A stretch of DNA of 64,000 bases from Silvimonas iriomotensis (GTDB lineage Bacteria > Pseudomonadota > Gammaproteobacteria > Burkholderiales > Chitinibacteraceae), in contig NZ_BMLX01000005.1 of the NCBI RefSeq assembly GCF_014645535.1, positions 186,001 through 250,000 of the forward strand, read 5' to 3'. Position 1 is the stretch's first letter; every line of letters starts with the position of its first letter. Position numbers and translations under genes: made by a program. The notes beneath the pieces are model-generated. The model saw nothing but the letters and a program-made list of their open reading frames with translations, was not told the DNA's origin and ran no database searches. Below are positions 26,912 through 35,960 of this stretch, piece by piece.

Positions 26912-27196
26912 TTAGTGACACGCACAACCGGGGCTGCATGCCGCGGCAGCGGGCTCTGCCGCCGGTTTGTCCGCAGCCGCAGAAGACGGTGCCGTCACTG
27001 AGGTGCCACCGCCGCCGCCTTTGAAATCGGTGGCGTACCAGCCTGTACCCTTGAGCTGGAAACCCGCAGCGGTTACCTGCTTTTCATAGCTACCGGCATG
27101 GCAGGACGGGCACTCGGTCAGGAGTGGGTCTGACATCTTCTGCATGTGATCGTTCTGATACCCGCAGGCGCTACAACGATAAGCATAAATTGGCAT
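26912..27196 (-). CDS. FmdB-family zinc ribbon protein
   Basis: This 94-residue protein has the FmdB regulatory domain with a four-cysteine zinc ribbon, Cys8-x2-Cys11 (YRCSACGY) and Cys29-x2-Cys32 (ECPSCHAG). The core ends with FQLKGTGWYATDFKG, typical of the family. A Gly-rich stretch and an Ala/Pro linker lead to a Cys-rich C terminus (CSPGCACH) that could bind another metal. FmdB was named for a regulator of formamidase in Methylophilus, but most members have unknown roles. It is in the pssA-to-aspS gene group; association with DUF502 and aspS is common in betaproteobacteria. The ATG matches the family N terminus MPIYAYRC. Confidence 0.9.
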   Translation of the reverse strand: MPIYAYRCSACGYQNDHMQKMSDPLLTECPSCHAGSYEKQVTAAGFQLKGTGWYATDFKGGGGGTSVTAPSSAAADKPAAEPAAAACSPGCACH

Positions 27197-27280
27197 GTGA
27201 GTACCCCAAAAGAAGCTGATTATACCGTGTTAGTCATGTTCGGGGCATTACCAGCAAAATCAAGCCTGTACACCGGACGC

Positions 27281-27916
27281 TCAGGGCTTGGGAATGCGCA
27301 GCGTGCGGCTGATCATCAGCGAACCGGACAGCGCAAACATCAGCACCAGCGGATGCATCTGCCACGGGCCGATATGCACCACGCCCAGCCACAGCGCATC
27401 ACCCAGCGCGCCCATCCAGGCGGCAACGGCCAGCACCAGCACCAGCAAGAGCGAGGTCGGGATGGGTGTGCCTTCGTAATAACGCACCTTGCCGGATTCA
27501 CCTTTCAGTTGTTCGGCGGTGACGTTATACCGGGCCAGCCGGCTGACGCCGCAGGCCACAAAATAGCCCAGCACAATGCGATCCCACATGCCCTGCATGC
27601 CTGCGCCGTAGGCAATGGCGGCCGGGGCCACGCCAAAAGAGATGACATCGGCCAGCGAATCGAGCTCACGCCCCAGTGCCGACTGGGCATGCCGCCAGCG
27701 CGCGACCTGGCCGTCCAGGATGTCGAAAAACAGCGCCAGCGGAATCAGGCCGCAGGCAATCAACAGATGTTCCGGGCTTTGCTGTTGCAGATAAGTCATG
27801 ACAGAAAACAGCGCACCGGTGCCGCACAGGGCATTGGCGAGGGTGATCCAGTCGGCCAGATGAAAACCGCGGATCATGGAAAAGTGACGGGCCTGCTTGC
27901 TACGCGCTTCGTCCAA
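27281..27916 (-). CDS. pssA: CDP-diacylglycerol-serine O-phosphatidyltransferase
   Basis: This 211-residue polytopic inner-membrane protein has the CDP-alcohol phosphotransferase motif DGxxARxxxxxxxxGxxxDxxxD (DGQVARWRHAQSALGREL, then DSLAD), with the two final Asp residues. The neighbouring segment SLADVISFGVAPA is typical of type II phosphatidylserine synthases, which make phosphatidylserine from CDP-diacylglycerol and serine, the precursor of phosphatidylethanolamine. About six hydrophobic helices surround the motif. Phosphatidylserine decarboxylase (psd) is not in the window, although psd-pssA is a frequent pair. It heads the leftward fmdB-DUF502-aspS group (gap 84 bp). A different CDP-alcohol transferase specificity is possible but less likely. 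Confidence 0.9.
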   Translation of the reverse strand: MDEARSKQARHFSMIRGFHLADWITLANALCGTGALFSVMTYLQQQSPEHLLIACGLIPLALFFDILDGQVARWRHAQSALGRELDSLADVISFGVAPAAIAYGAGMQGMWDRIVLGYFVACGVSRLARYNVTAEQLKGESGKVRYYEGTPIPTSLLLVLVLAVAAWMGALGDALWLGVVHIGPWQMHPLVLMFALSGSLMISRTLRIPKP

Positions 27917-28344
27917 GGTTGCTCCAAAAGGCCAAAACAGAGGGGTAAACGTGTCCTATCTTAGCACTGCGGCGTCTGATGTTTGAGAGATGCAAACGAC
28001 ATGGCCGGTAGGCGCTCCCTGCCCCAGACCTGATCAGCATTTGCTGTTGATCCACAAAACACCTGACTTGCCTATTCAGAAAAGAACGCAGCACAGTAGC
28101 GAAACAGTCCGCCTGTCCGGATGGTGTTGCACACGATTGCAAGCCCCTTGCCCGGACGGCCGCACTGCTTTAGCTTTTGGAATCTCGCGCTGGCGAAACC
28201 CTGCAAAACAAGGGGCATTACGCCACTTGTCATCAAGCGGTGGTTTGTTCAGTGACGAGTTCACATCGGGTACGACTTACTGCACACGGTCCGGCAAGAG
28301 ACTGGCGGCAATATGTAAGCCAAAAAGAATATGGAGAGTAGAAC
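27917..28344. other. Intergenic region between pssA and a chemoreceptor gene
   Basis: This 428-bp divergent gap must hold the promoters of pssA (leftward) and the chemoreceptor (rightward). GGAGAG at 28332-28337 is the chemoreceptor's ribosome-binding site. I see no RNA gene, clear operator or sigma-28/sigma-54 promoter, and no convincing small gene. Confidence 0.5.
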
Positions 28345-29961
28345 ATGAGTATTGGCCATCGTTTGATTGCAATGATTGCCATTGCGCTGGCAGCTGTGCT
28401 GGCGATCGGTGCCACCGGTCTGTATCAGTTTGCGCAGATCCAGTCGGGGGTGACCCGGCTGATGAACGATGACATCGACAGCCTGTTGATCGCCAACGAT
28501 CTGAACAACCAGTACAAGGTTGAGCAGATCCAGTTGGGGCGACTGATCCTGGAACAGAACCCGGACACCCGCACGGCCATCAACAAGGGCATTCTGGACA
28601 CGCGCACCAAACTGCAAACGCAGGTCAGCGCTTACGAGAAGAGCCACGTGCTCGACGACGGCGAAAAAGCCAGCTTTGAAGAATTCAAGACATCGCTGGC
28701 CAATCTGCACACCGTGTTCGATCAGGTCATGAAGGCCTCTGAAGCGGGCGACAACGCCACCGCCGTGACCGTGGCCGGTTCGCAAGGGCGTGATCTGTCG
28801 ATCGAAGTCGAGAAGAAACTGGACAAGGTATCGGCTTATAACATCGACCGCGCCCAGAAAGAACAGGCCGAGATCGACCGCCGTCACCGCAATGCGCAGA
28901 TCCAGTTCATTGCCGTGATCGTGCTGGCGACGCTGATCCTGATCGTCGGCGGCGTGGTGATGTATGGCGCCATCCGCCGTCCGCTGGCGGCCATGAAGCA
29001 AGCGTTTATCAATGTGCAGCGCAATCTGGACTTCACCCAGCGCGTGCCGGTTGGCCGCAACGATGAGATCGGCGCTGCAGTGCGCGCCTTCAACCAGTTG
29101 CTCGATGGCCTGCAAGGCAGCCTGCAGGGCATCAGCCAGCAGATTCGCCAGGTGGCCGGCGCTGCCACGGATATGTCGCGCAACGCCGTAGAGATGTCCG
29201 GCAACGCCAGCAGCACCAGCGAGGCCGCCAGCAATATGGCAGCCACCGTGCAGCAAGTGACCGTCAGTATCAACCACGTGGCAGACCGCGCGGGCGAGGC
29301 CAACGAGCTGTCGCGTGAATCCGGCAAGCTGGCCAAGACCGGCTCGCAGGTGATCGAATCCACCGTCAGCCGCATTGAAGGCATTGCCGGCACGGTACGC
29401 ACTGCGGCCGATGAAATCACCAGCCTGCAGACCATGTCGGGCGAGATCAACGCCGTGGTGAAGGTGATCAAGGAGATCGCCGATCAGACCAACCTGCTGG
29501 CCCTGAACGCCGCCATTGAAGCTGCCCGCGCTGGCGAGCAAGGCCGCGGCTTTGCCGTGGTGGCCGATGAAGTGCGCAAGCTGGCAGAGCGCACGTCTGC
29601 CTCCACCCAGGAAATCTCTGCCACGGTCGGCTCGATCCAGGACGGCGCACTGCGCGCGGTCTCGTCGATGCAGGAAGTGGTCTCGCGCATGGAAGACGGC
29701 GTGGGTCACGCCCGTGAAGCCGGCCAGGCCATTGTGGAAATCCGCCGTGGCGCCAACGATGTGGTGGAACGCGTGGACGACATCAGTACCGCCATTCAGG
29801 AACAAAGCGCCGCCAGCAGCAATATTGCGCAACTGGTGGAACGCATTGCGCAGATGTCCGAAGGCAACAGCGCATCGGCCAAGCAAACGGCCGGCGCGGC
29901 ACAGCAATTGCATCAACTGGCTGGTGACATGCAGCGCGAAGTAGAACGCTATCGCGTTTAA
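28345..29961 (+). CDS. Methyl-accepting chemotaxis protein (4HB-HAMP-MCP)
   Basis: This 538-residue chemoreceptor has TM1 at about 7-28, a periplasmic four-helix-bundle sensor (about 30-187, 4HB_MCP type), TM2 at about 188-208 and a HAMP domain at 210-262. The long cytoplasmic coiled coil has the universal hairpin tip near 375-415 ([37 protein letters not shown]) that contacts CheA and CheW. The C terminus has no NWETF-like pentapeptide for CheR docking. The ATG has GGAGAG upstream. The gene is monocistronic, ending at a very strong terminator. Ligand unknown. It differs in sensor region from the second chemoreceptor at 42.3 kb. Confidence 0.95.
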   Translation: MSIGHRLIAMIAIALAAVLAIGATGLYQFAQIQSGVTRLMNDDIDSLLIANDLNNQYKVEQIQLGRLILEQNPDTRTAINKGILDTRTKLQTQVSAYEKSHVLDDGEKASFEEFKTSLANLHTVFDQVMKASEAGDNATAVTVAGSQGRDLSIEVEKKLDKVSAYNIDRAQKEQAEIDRRHRNAQIQFIAVIVLATLILIVGGVVMYGAIRRPLAAMKQAFINVQRNLDFTQRVPVGRNDEIGAAVRAFNQLLDGLQGSLQGISQQIRQVAGAATDMSRNAVEMSGNASSTSEAASNMAATVQQVTVSINHVADRAGEANELSRESGKLAKTGSQVIESTVSRIEGIAGTVRTAADEITSLQTMSGEINAVVKVIKEIADQTNLLALNAAIEAARAGEQGRGFAVVADEVRKLAERTSASTQEISATVGSIQDGALRAVSSMQEVVSRMEDGVGHAREAGQAIVEIRRGANDVVERVDDISTAIQEQSAASSNIAQLVERIAQMSEGNSASAKQTAGAAQQLHQLAGDMQREVERYRV

Positions 29962-29972
29962 GCCGCCGCAAG

Positions 29973-30013
29973 CCCAACAAAAAGCCCGACGTGTAGTCGG
30001 GCTTTTTGTTGGG
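29973..30013. terminator. Bidirectional terminator, chemoreceptor / GGDEF-EAL gene
   Basis: An 18-bp perfect inverted repeat (29973-29990 with 29996-30013, 5-base loop) contains five A and five T flanking GCCCGAC. It lies between the converging chemoreceptor and GGDEF-EAL genes and probably serves both. Confidence 0.93.
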
Positions 30014-30027
30014 TGGCGTCAGCGTGC

Positions 30028-32958
30028 CTAGCGCACTTCCACCAGGTCCAGCGCCCAGGTTTTGGCACACGTACCCTGGATTTCGCGGGCCAGTTTGTCC
30101 AGATCGATATCGCCAATCGGCATCGGCCGGGCAAACAGAAACCCTTGCAGCCTGGTCGCCCCCATCGCCCGCAACTGATCGGCCGTACCCAACGTTTCCA
30201 CGCCCTCCGCCACCACTTCCAGATTCATGGCCTGCGCCAGCTGGATCACACATCGCACAATGGCCGCGCTCTTGGGGTCGCTATCGAGCGAGAGCATGAA
30301 GCTCTTGTCGATCTTGATGGCATCGAACTGGTAGTGATGCAGATAAGAGAGCGAGGCATAGCCGGTGCCGAAATCGTCCAGCACCACCTTTACGCCGGCG
30401 CTTTGCAGCGCCTGCATGGTGTTGTTGGCCTGAACCGGGTCGGCCACCAGTGCGCCTTCGGTCACTTCAATCTGCAAGCGCTCAGGGCGGATACCAAACG
30501 AGCGCATGCGATCCAGAATGGTCTGCGCGCAGTTGGGTTGCACCAGCGACAAGCCCGACCAGTTCAGGTGGATCGGCGGCCAGGTATCAGGCACGGAGGC
30601 CAGCCAGCGGCACAGCCAGTCCAGCATGTAGTAATCCAGCCGGGTGATGAGCTTGGTGTTCTCTGCCACCGCCAGCAACTGTGCCGGCATGGTCCAGCTG
30701 CCGTCACGCCAGCGCCAGCGCATGAGCGCCTCGAACGCCACCACCTCGCCTTTCTTGCAATCCACAATGGGCTGCAGGAACGGCACGATGGCGTCCTGCC
30801 CTTTGAGCGCATTGCGAAAACGCGTTTCCTGCTCCAGCAAATCCCCCGCCTGTTCGCGCAGGTCACCGGTAAACAACACATAACCGTCGCGTCCGCGCGC
30901 CTTGGCCATATACATGGCGGCGTCGGCATCGCGCAGCAGGTCTTGCGGGGTCTGGTGCAATTGCGGTTCGGCCATGACGATGCCGAGCGAGCAACTGGCA
31001 AAGATGGACTGTCGCGCCAGCAGGATCGGGTGGTCAAACGCGTCCAGAATGCGTTGCGAGACCGTCGTGGCAGCAGCCGGATCACGCACGCCGGGCAGCA
31101 GGATGGCGAATTCGTCGCCGCCCAGCCGCGCCAGCAAGTCGTTTTCGCGCAGGCAGGACTGAATGCGCCGGGTGGCTTCGATCAGCAGCGCGTCGCCTTC
31201 GATATGGCCGAAGGTATCGTTGATGTGCTTGAAGCGGTCCATGTCGGCAAAGATCACCGCAAACGGCTCTTCGGACACGCCAAAGCCGCGCCAGGCGGCG
31301 TCCAGCTCATGCATGAAGTAATTGCGGTTGGCGATGCCGGTCAGCGCATCGTGCCGGTTTTCGTATTGCAGGCGCAGGTTGGCCGAATCCAGGTCCTGGG
31401 TGCGCTCGGTCACGCGCTTTTCCAGTTCCAGGTACGTCACATGCAGCCGGTCGCTACTGCGTTTGCGCGCCAGTGCGTTACCAATGTGGTGCGAGACAAA
31501 CGTCATCAACGCCACTTCGGTATCGCCAAATTCAATGTCACCCTCGTAAATCTGGATAACGATCACGCCGCAGACGGTATCACTCTCAAAGAGTGGCGCA
31601 CCCAGCCACCAGGTGAAGTTGTCGTCACGGTTCAAAAAACGCTGGTCGATTTCTTCGGCCAGTGCCAGTTCAGAGGCGCGCGTGCGGTTTACCAGCACCG
31701 GTTTGCGCTGGCGGATCACGTATTCGGTCAGCCCGCGCTGGGCCTTGCGCGGGGCCGGCGTGGTTTCCAGGCTATCGACAAAATACGGGAAGCTGACGAT
31801 ATCGGTTTCTTCGTCATGCAGCGCAATAAAGCAGTTTTTGGCGTAAACCAGCGTGCTGATGATGGCGTGGATCTGCCCGTAAAAATCCGCCATTTCGATC
31901 GGACGCGCCGAGAGCTCCGCAATCTGGAACAAGGCGTGTTGCAACGCTTCGCCCCGTTCACGCTCCAGGACTTCTGATACCAGCCGCGTGTTCAGTTGCT
32001 GCAACTCTTCGGTACGGCGGGAGACCTCGGTTTCCAGCCAGGCCTTGCGCAAAAAACGCTCCAGCGCCAGACCCACGTGTTGGGCGGTCAGCAAAAACAG
32101 GCGCTGGTCATCTGCGTCGTACCGGTAACCGGGGCGGTAGGTCTGCACGGCAATCATGCCGATCACTTCGCCATTGGCCGCCCGCAATGGCGCGCCAATC
32201 CAGGACTCGGCCACCGGCCCCTCGCCGCCGAGGCTGCCGGTGCGCTGGCGGTACAAAATACCGTCGCGGTCGATCAGCAAGGGCTCAGCATTGCGGATCA
32301 CCCAGCCGGTGAGCGTGATCTCGTCCGGGGTAAAGGGCAGGTCTTCGTTGGGGTCCGGCACGTCTTCATCAAGCGTGTCGACAAAATACGGGTAGCGCAG
32401 CATCTGGCGCACCGGGTCATACAGGGCGACAAAAAAGTTCTCGGCATCAATCAGCGTGCCGATTACCTCGTGCACTTGCGGCAAGAACACATCAAGCTGG
32501 GTTTCACTGGCCGCCAGGTCAGCAAGGCGGATCACCGCTTCGGTGATCTTTTGCAAGTGGTCGGCATGGCGGCTGAGGATGGAACGACCAAACACTTCGG
32601 CCGCGCACATCGCCACAAAATGATCGACCTGACCCCGCACAATCAGGCAGCCATCCGGGCGCAGCGGGTCGCCAGTAAAGAAGGCCTGGCCGTCCAGGTC
32701 CTTGATGGCTTTGTGCGGATATTTGTAATGCAGCGCGTCAACAAAGACGCGGAAGTCATCCACGCCGGCGATCTGTTGCCAGACTTCATCCCGGTGCACA
32801 AACCAGGCCCAGTCCCCCTGCAGCCAGACCGTTTTGTCGGCTTCAAGGCAAGCCGCTATCCCGGCCAGCGTGCGCTGTTGCAACAGCGACCGGCAGATCG
32901 AGGCGGCTTCCTCGGGGACGCCCGGCAAAGGTTCTGCCCAGGCTGGTTTGCTACTCAT
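30028..32958 (-). CDS. GAF-GAF-GGDEF-EAL cyclic di-GMP signalling protein
   Basis: This 976-residue cytoplasmic protein has an uncharacterised N-terminal region (1-130), GAF1 (about 145-300), a short coiled coil, GAF2 (about 340-495), a coiled coil at 500-530, then GGDEF and EAL domains. The cyclase motif GGDEF (613-617) and the upstream inhibitory site RxxD (604-607) are intact. The EAL domain keeps Glu743-Ala-Leu, the Asn in HLNWSG, Glu in IEVTEGA, Asp861-Asp862 (DDFGTG), Lys in KIDKSF, Glu in AEGVET and the Gln in LQGFLF, so both activities look possible. I chose the ATG at 32956-32958 (MSSKPAWAEP); the frame extends 44 codons upstream without family support. There are no membrane helices. 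The two GAF domains are similar in layout (PYFVDTLDE, PYFVDSLET), suggesting internal duplication. Confidence 0.93.
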   Translation of the reverse strand: MSSKPAWAEPLPGVPEEAASICRSLLQQRTLAGIAACLEADKTVWLQGDWAWFVHRDEVWQQIAGVDDFRVFVDALHYKYPHKAIKDLDGQAFFTGDPLRPDGCLIVRGQVDHFVAMCAAEVFGRSILSRHADHLQKITEAVIRLADLAASETQLDVFLPQVHEVIGTLIDAENFFVALYDPVRQMLRYPYFVDTLDEDVPDPNEDLPFTPDEITLTGWVIRNAEPLLIDRDGILYRQRTGSLGGEGPVAESWIGAPLRAANGEVIGMIAVQTYRPGYRYDADDQRLFLLTAQHVGLALERFLRKAWLETEVSRRTEELQQLNTRLVSEVLERERGEALQHALFQIAELSARPIEMADFYGQIHAIISTLVYAKNCFIALHDEETDIVSFPYFVDSLETTPAPRKAQRGLTEYVIRQRKPVLVNRTRASELALAEEIDQRFLNRDDNFTWWLGAPLFESDTVCGVIVIQIYEGDIEFGDTEVALMTFVSHHIGNALARKRSSDRLHVTYLELEKRVTERTQDLDSANLRLQYENRHDALTGIANRNYFMHELDAAWRGFGVSEEPFAVIFADMDRFKHINDTFGHIEGDALLIEATRRIQSCLRENDLLARLGGDEFAILLPGVRDPAAATTVSQRILDAFDHPILLARQSIFASCSLGIVMAEPQLHQTPQDLLRDADAAMYMAKARGRDGYVLFTGDLREQAGDLLEQETRFRNALKGQDAIVPFLQPIVDCKKGEVVAFEALMRWRWRDGSWTMPAQLLAVAENTKLITRLDYYMLDWLCRWLASVPDTWPPIHLNWSGLSLVQPNCAQTILDRMRSFGIRPERLQIEVTEGALVADPVQANNTMQALQSAGVKVVLDDFGTGYASLSYLHHYQFDAIKIDKSFMLSLDSDPKSAAIVRCVIQLAQAMNLEVVAEGVETLGTADQLRAMGATRLQGFLFARPMPIGDIDLDKLAREIQGTCAKTWALDLVEVR

Positions 32959-33289
32959 GCGTGGATACCAGGTAATTGAGCTTTGGCTGATGGATGCATA
33001 TTCATCGGGGATCACCAGTTTGGCAATCCCGACCAGGCAGAGTGTCGCGCTTTTCTTGCAAGGCTTGACGTTCCAGCCGATCAGCGCCACAGCAGGTCCG
33101 GCAAAGGGCCGGCCATCGCGCCATGGGCTGTCGATTATCCCATCATAGAAAACGCGGGCCGCCGCAGCCAGGCCGCACTGGTTTCATTGGCCACAGCCGG
33201 TATCAACGCAATGCGCTAGTGCTGATCCACAATCCATACCGGCTTGTCGACAGCTTATCCACAGCGCTGTCCACAAGCCCGTGCCAGGC
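32959..33289. other. Intergenic region with DnaA-box-like sites
   Basis: This 331-bp gap separates two leftward genes. Besides the hairpin at 33241-33279 it holds a one-mismatch DnaA-box-like 9-mer, TGATCCACA, at 33223-33231, and a two-mismatch one, CTGTCCACA, at 33267-33275. The remainder, upstream of the GGDEF-EAL gene, presumably contains its promoter; no clear -35/-10 pair was recognised. Confidence 0.5.
33241..33279. repeat. 14-bp inverted repeat with a perfect DnaA box in the loop
   Basis: Arms GGCTTGTCGACAGC (33241-33254) and GCTGTCCACAAGCC (33266-33279) pair at 13 of 14 positions around an 11-base loop. The loop contains TTATCCACA (33255-33263), an exact consensus DnaA box. It begins 11 bp beyond the oxidoreductase stop codon. 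There is no T-run, so it is not a standard intrinsic terminator. Confidence 0.7.
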
Positions 33290-34282
33290 TCAGCCCAGAT
33301 CCACCCACTCGCCCGGCACCGCCATGGTCCGCACGATCGGCAGCATGTCGCGCCAGCCGGCAGCAAAACTGCTGGAAACCGGTTTGCCGCTGCGAATGGC
33401 GCGGGTAAAGGCGCGCAACTCGCCGGCGTAGCCGTCATCGTCATCCCGGCGCCATTCGCGGGTTTTGCCGCTGGCATCGGTAATGATCAGCGTGCGGCCG
33501 TCATAGGTCGCGCTGCCCTTTTCGGCCAGCAGCACCAGGCGCCATTCGCTATGCGCGGCGACAGAGAAATACAGATTGATATTGGCAATGGCCCCGCAGG
33601 CCGTCTGCAAGGTAAACGCGGCGCCGTCATAGCGCCCCAGATGCGGGTTGACCTGGCTGGGGCTGGCCGTGGCGCGGACGATATCGCCCAGCAGATCGCG
33701 GACGACCGCCATGTAATGCACGCCGGCATCCAGTACAAGACCGCCCGGGAAAGCGTCAGACGAACGCCAGCCGCTGGCCAGATAGCGGTTGTCTTCGCGC
33801 ATGAGCATCATGGCGTTCCAGTTCAGCGCGTAGGGACGGCCAGCCTCACCCGAGTCCAGCCAGTTGCGCAAACGTTCGAACACGGCGGCGTAGCGGAAAT
33901 TCTCGGCCACCATGGTGACCCGGTCTGGCCAGGCCTGCGCCAGCTCCAGCATGGCCTGCGCTTGCTCGGCGGTGGGGGCCAGCGGTTTTTCCACCAGCAC
34001 ATGTTTGCCGGCTTTGAGCGCCGCCCGCGTGGCAACCAGGTTTTCAGTTGCTGGCAAGACAATATCCACGGCCTCGATATCCGGCCGCGCCAGCAACTCT
34101 TCCCACCCGACATACCAGTCCACCCCACCGGCCATGGCAGAAAAATGCTGGGCTTTTTGCGCGGTGCGGTTACACACAGCGACCAGTTCGACTTCCTCTG
34201 CTGCAGCCTGCAAGGCTGGCCAATGCAGTTCGCGCGCAGCAACGCCGCAACCGATCAGCCCCAGCTTGACGGGGTGAGACAT
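33290..34282 (-). CDS. Gfo/Idh/MocA family oxidoreductase
   Basis: This 330-residue NAD(P)-dependent oxidoreductase has a Rossmann fold at the N terminus (LGLIGCGVAARELHWPAL) and the family signature GKHVLVEKPLAPTAEQA around residue 92-108, whose Lys-Pro pair lines the active site. The C-terminal alpha/beta dimerisation domain includes GGLVLDAGVHYM, where the Asp and His are the usual catalytic pair of this family. Substrate specificity (sugar, inositol, biliverdin or other) cannot be read. AGGA precedes the ATG by 9 bases. It stands alone, with DnaA-box-containing DNA downstream and the zinc protein upstream. No sugar operon is adjacent. Confidence 0.88.
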   Translation of the reverse strand: MSHPVKLGLIGCGVAARELHWPALQAAAEEVELVAVCNRTAQKAQHFSAMAGGVDWYVGWEELLARPDIEAVDIVLPATENLVATRAALKAGKHVLVEKPLAPTAEQAQAMLELAQAWPDRVTMVAENFRYAAVFERLRNWLDSGEAGRPYALNWNAMMLMREDNRYLASGWRSSDAFPGGLVLDAGVHYMAVVRDLLGDIVRATASPSQVNPHLGRYDGAAFTLQTACGAIANINLYFSVAAHSEWRLVLLAEKGSATYDGRTLIITDASGKTREWRRDDDDGYAGELRAFTRAIRSGKPVSSSFAAGWRDMLPIVRTMAVPGEWVDLG

Positions 34283-34521
34283 GGATTATTTTCCTGCGAG
34301 TCGGGTATGTTCTTGTGCCGCCCTTGCAAACCCTTCCGGCCACGTGCTGCCGGGCTTGATAGCCGGTCAGCGAGCACGTAACGGATGCCCCTGGAATGAT
34401 CGGGTTGCGGGACGGCGCTTGTCCTGTTTTGCGTTACGTTACGCGGCCCACCGACAGGAAGCAAAAGACGTATAAGGGTTAGGACGTAAGTACAACACCT
34501 GACCCGGAGCAGGTGAAAGAT

Positions 34522-34548
34522 TGCGGCAGGTCAAACATGCCTGCCGCA
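34522..34548. terminator. Possible hairpin after the CoiA-like gene
   Basis: TGCGGCAGG (34522-34530) pairs with CCTGCCGCA (34540-34548). It starts 9 bp beyond the stop of the leftward CoiA-like gene. It lacks a clear T-run, so termination may be weak or Rho-dependent. Confidence 0.45.
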
Positions 34549-34557
34549 TCACATGGA

Positions 34558-35274
34558 TCAGAACGCCAGCAGGGGTTCCAGCTTGGCCTGCGCCGAGGCC
34601 ACCCAGGACGGGATATAGAACGGCGCGTCATCCATGGCAATGGCTTCGATCTCGGTAAACATCTCCACGGCCTTGGGTGCGCCACGGCGCGACTGGCGGG
34701 TAATGTGCGAGACCTTCCACATGGTCTGTTTGATCTCACCTTTTTTGTTCCACAGATCATCCAGGTGCTTCATGCCGGCAGGCAGCACAAAGTAGGCGTC
34801 AATGCTGTCGTAGGTGGTCTTGTCGTGAAAGCGCTCCGGATACAGGCACAGCAGCAGGTACGGCAGGTAATGCGCTTCAAGGCCGGCGTAATCAAAAATG
34901 CCACGGGTATTGGCATCAATCAGCGCACGCTGGAAATCGCCCCAGGCCAGCTTGCGGCCAGACAGCGAATACGCTTTCAGGTAAACGGGATACAGCTCTT
35001 TGAGCACCCAGGCACGCAGGCGCTTGCCGTTTTCCAGATCCAGCGCGGACGGCTTGAGGTTGAATACGGCGTGACGATATTGCTCCAGCGAGCTGCAACG
35101 GCTACCGGCTTTGTGGGCAAAGTGGGTGACCGTGTGCGGCGGATGCGCCACGCGCAGTGCCAGCTCGGCATCGCAGATTTCGCAGCGGCCTTTGGCGTTT
35201 TCACCATAGGTTTGCCGGAACCACTCCGCGCTCTGGATTCCGTGCCCGTTCGGGTCTGTGGCGCGATGAGTCAT
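34558..35274 (-). CDS. Uncharacterised protein with CoiA-like zinc-finger N terminus
   Basis: This 238-residue protein has an N-terminal Cys/His module (RCEICDAELALRVAHPPH, then THFAHKAGSRC) resembling the zinc-finger segment of CoiA-like proteins, which reads C-x2-C ... HFAHK. In naturally competent Gram-positives CoiA promotes recombination of incoming DNA; similar N-terminal domains occur in proteins of unknown role. The C-terminal part (about 80-238) is helical and basic with aromatic stretches (YLPYLLLCLYPERFH) and matches nothing I recognise; the CoiA nuclease-like motifs are not evident. AAGGAG precedes the ATG (spacing about 6). Orphan gene, opposite the secreted protein at 35430. The CoiA link is a weak resemblance. 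Confidence 0.6.
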   Translation of the reverse strand: MTHRATDPNGHGIQSAEWFRQTYGENAKGRCEICDAELALRVAHPPHTVTHFAHKAGSRCSSLEQYRHAVFNLKPSALDLENGKRLRAWVLKELYPVYLKAYSLSGRKLAWGDFQRALIDANTRGIFDYAGLEAHYLPYLLLCLYPERFHDKTTYDSIDAYFVLPAGMKHLDDLWNKKGEIKQTMWKVSHITRQSRRGAPKAVEMFTEIEAIAMDDAPFYIPSWVASAQAKLEPLLAF

Positions 35275-35429
35275 GCTTGTCTCCTTGTCTGTCAGACAAA
35301 CATCATAACCAAACCGCTCGTCCAGCCGAAGCGAACCAGTCGGCGGCGCGGCAAAAAATCCTCAATCCAGTCGTCATCTTTGCGTTCTACACTCGTCGCT
35401 CATTCGCCCCCAAACGCCCAGACCTCACC

Positions 35430-35960
35430 ATGACGCGCAGTCTGATCGCCCTTGTTTTGCTATGCATGACCACCCTTTGCAGCGCAGCCTCGCCGGCGCG
35501 CTCGCCCGCTGAAAACATGGCGCTTTACACCTACACCATGGGCCGCGCCATCAAGGCCGACTGCGAGCAAACCTACCCGGAGGCCACCAGCGAGATCGAA
35601 GCAGGCTGGCAGCGCTGGCATATGGCGCAGCCTGAAGTTGTGGCTGATTTTCATGGGGACCGCCTGCCCGGCACGCCGCCAACGCATGAGCAACTGAAGC
35701 GCATGGGCAACCCGGCCCAGAGCATCAAGTTGTTCTGGTGCCAGCGGCTGGATCTGTACATGGATTTCGGCACGCGCAGCGCGCCTGCTGCCGCCGCAGC
35801 GCTGCAACCCTGGCTGGGCGCGGCCAACCCGGTCTTGCTGGCACAGGCTAATGACGCGTGCCGCAAACTGGGCCCGACCCTGTGCGGGCCGCTGGAACTC
35901 AATACGCGCCCGTCCGCGACTGACGCCAGCCGCCCGGGCTTAAAGCAGGCGGGCGATTAG
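35430..35960 (+). CDS. Secreted uncharacterised protein
   Basis: This 176-residue protein has a clear signal peptide (MTRSLIALVLLCMTTLCSAA, cut near CSAAS). The mature part is soluble with four cysteines (KADCEQTY, LFWCQRL, NDACRKLG, TLCGPLE) that could form two disulfides in the periplasm. The central region is helical with an aromatic stretch (GWQRWHMAQPEVVADFHGD). No family could be assigned. Its 3' end overlaps the convergent trhP gene by 21 bp (35940-35960), so the two mRNAs would be complementary there. No strong ribosome site; the ATG at 35430 is chosen because it starts the signal peptide. Confidence 0.65.
   Translation: MTRSLIALVLLCMTTLCSAASPARSPAENMALYTYTMGRAIKADCEQTYPEATSEIEAGWQRWHMAQPEVVADFHGDRLPGTPPTHEQLKRMGNPAQSIKLFWCQRLDLYMDFGTRSAPAAAAALQPWLGAANPVLLAQANDACRKLGPTLCGPLELNTRPSATDASRPGLKQAGD

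Noticed and set aside
24267-26915. 882-codon plus-strand open frame opposite aspS and DUF502
   Set aside because: Long but antisense to well-recognised genes; composition is typical of a reverse-complement frame.
27990-28472. 160-codon plus-strand frame before the first chemoreceptor
   Set aside because: It runs into the chemoreceptor gene in another frame and shows no family similarity or ribosome site.
28261-29916. 551-codon minus-strand open frame opposite the first chemoreceptor
   Set aside because: Antisense to a complete chemoreceptor with all expected domains; no domain of its own.
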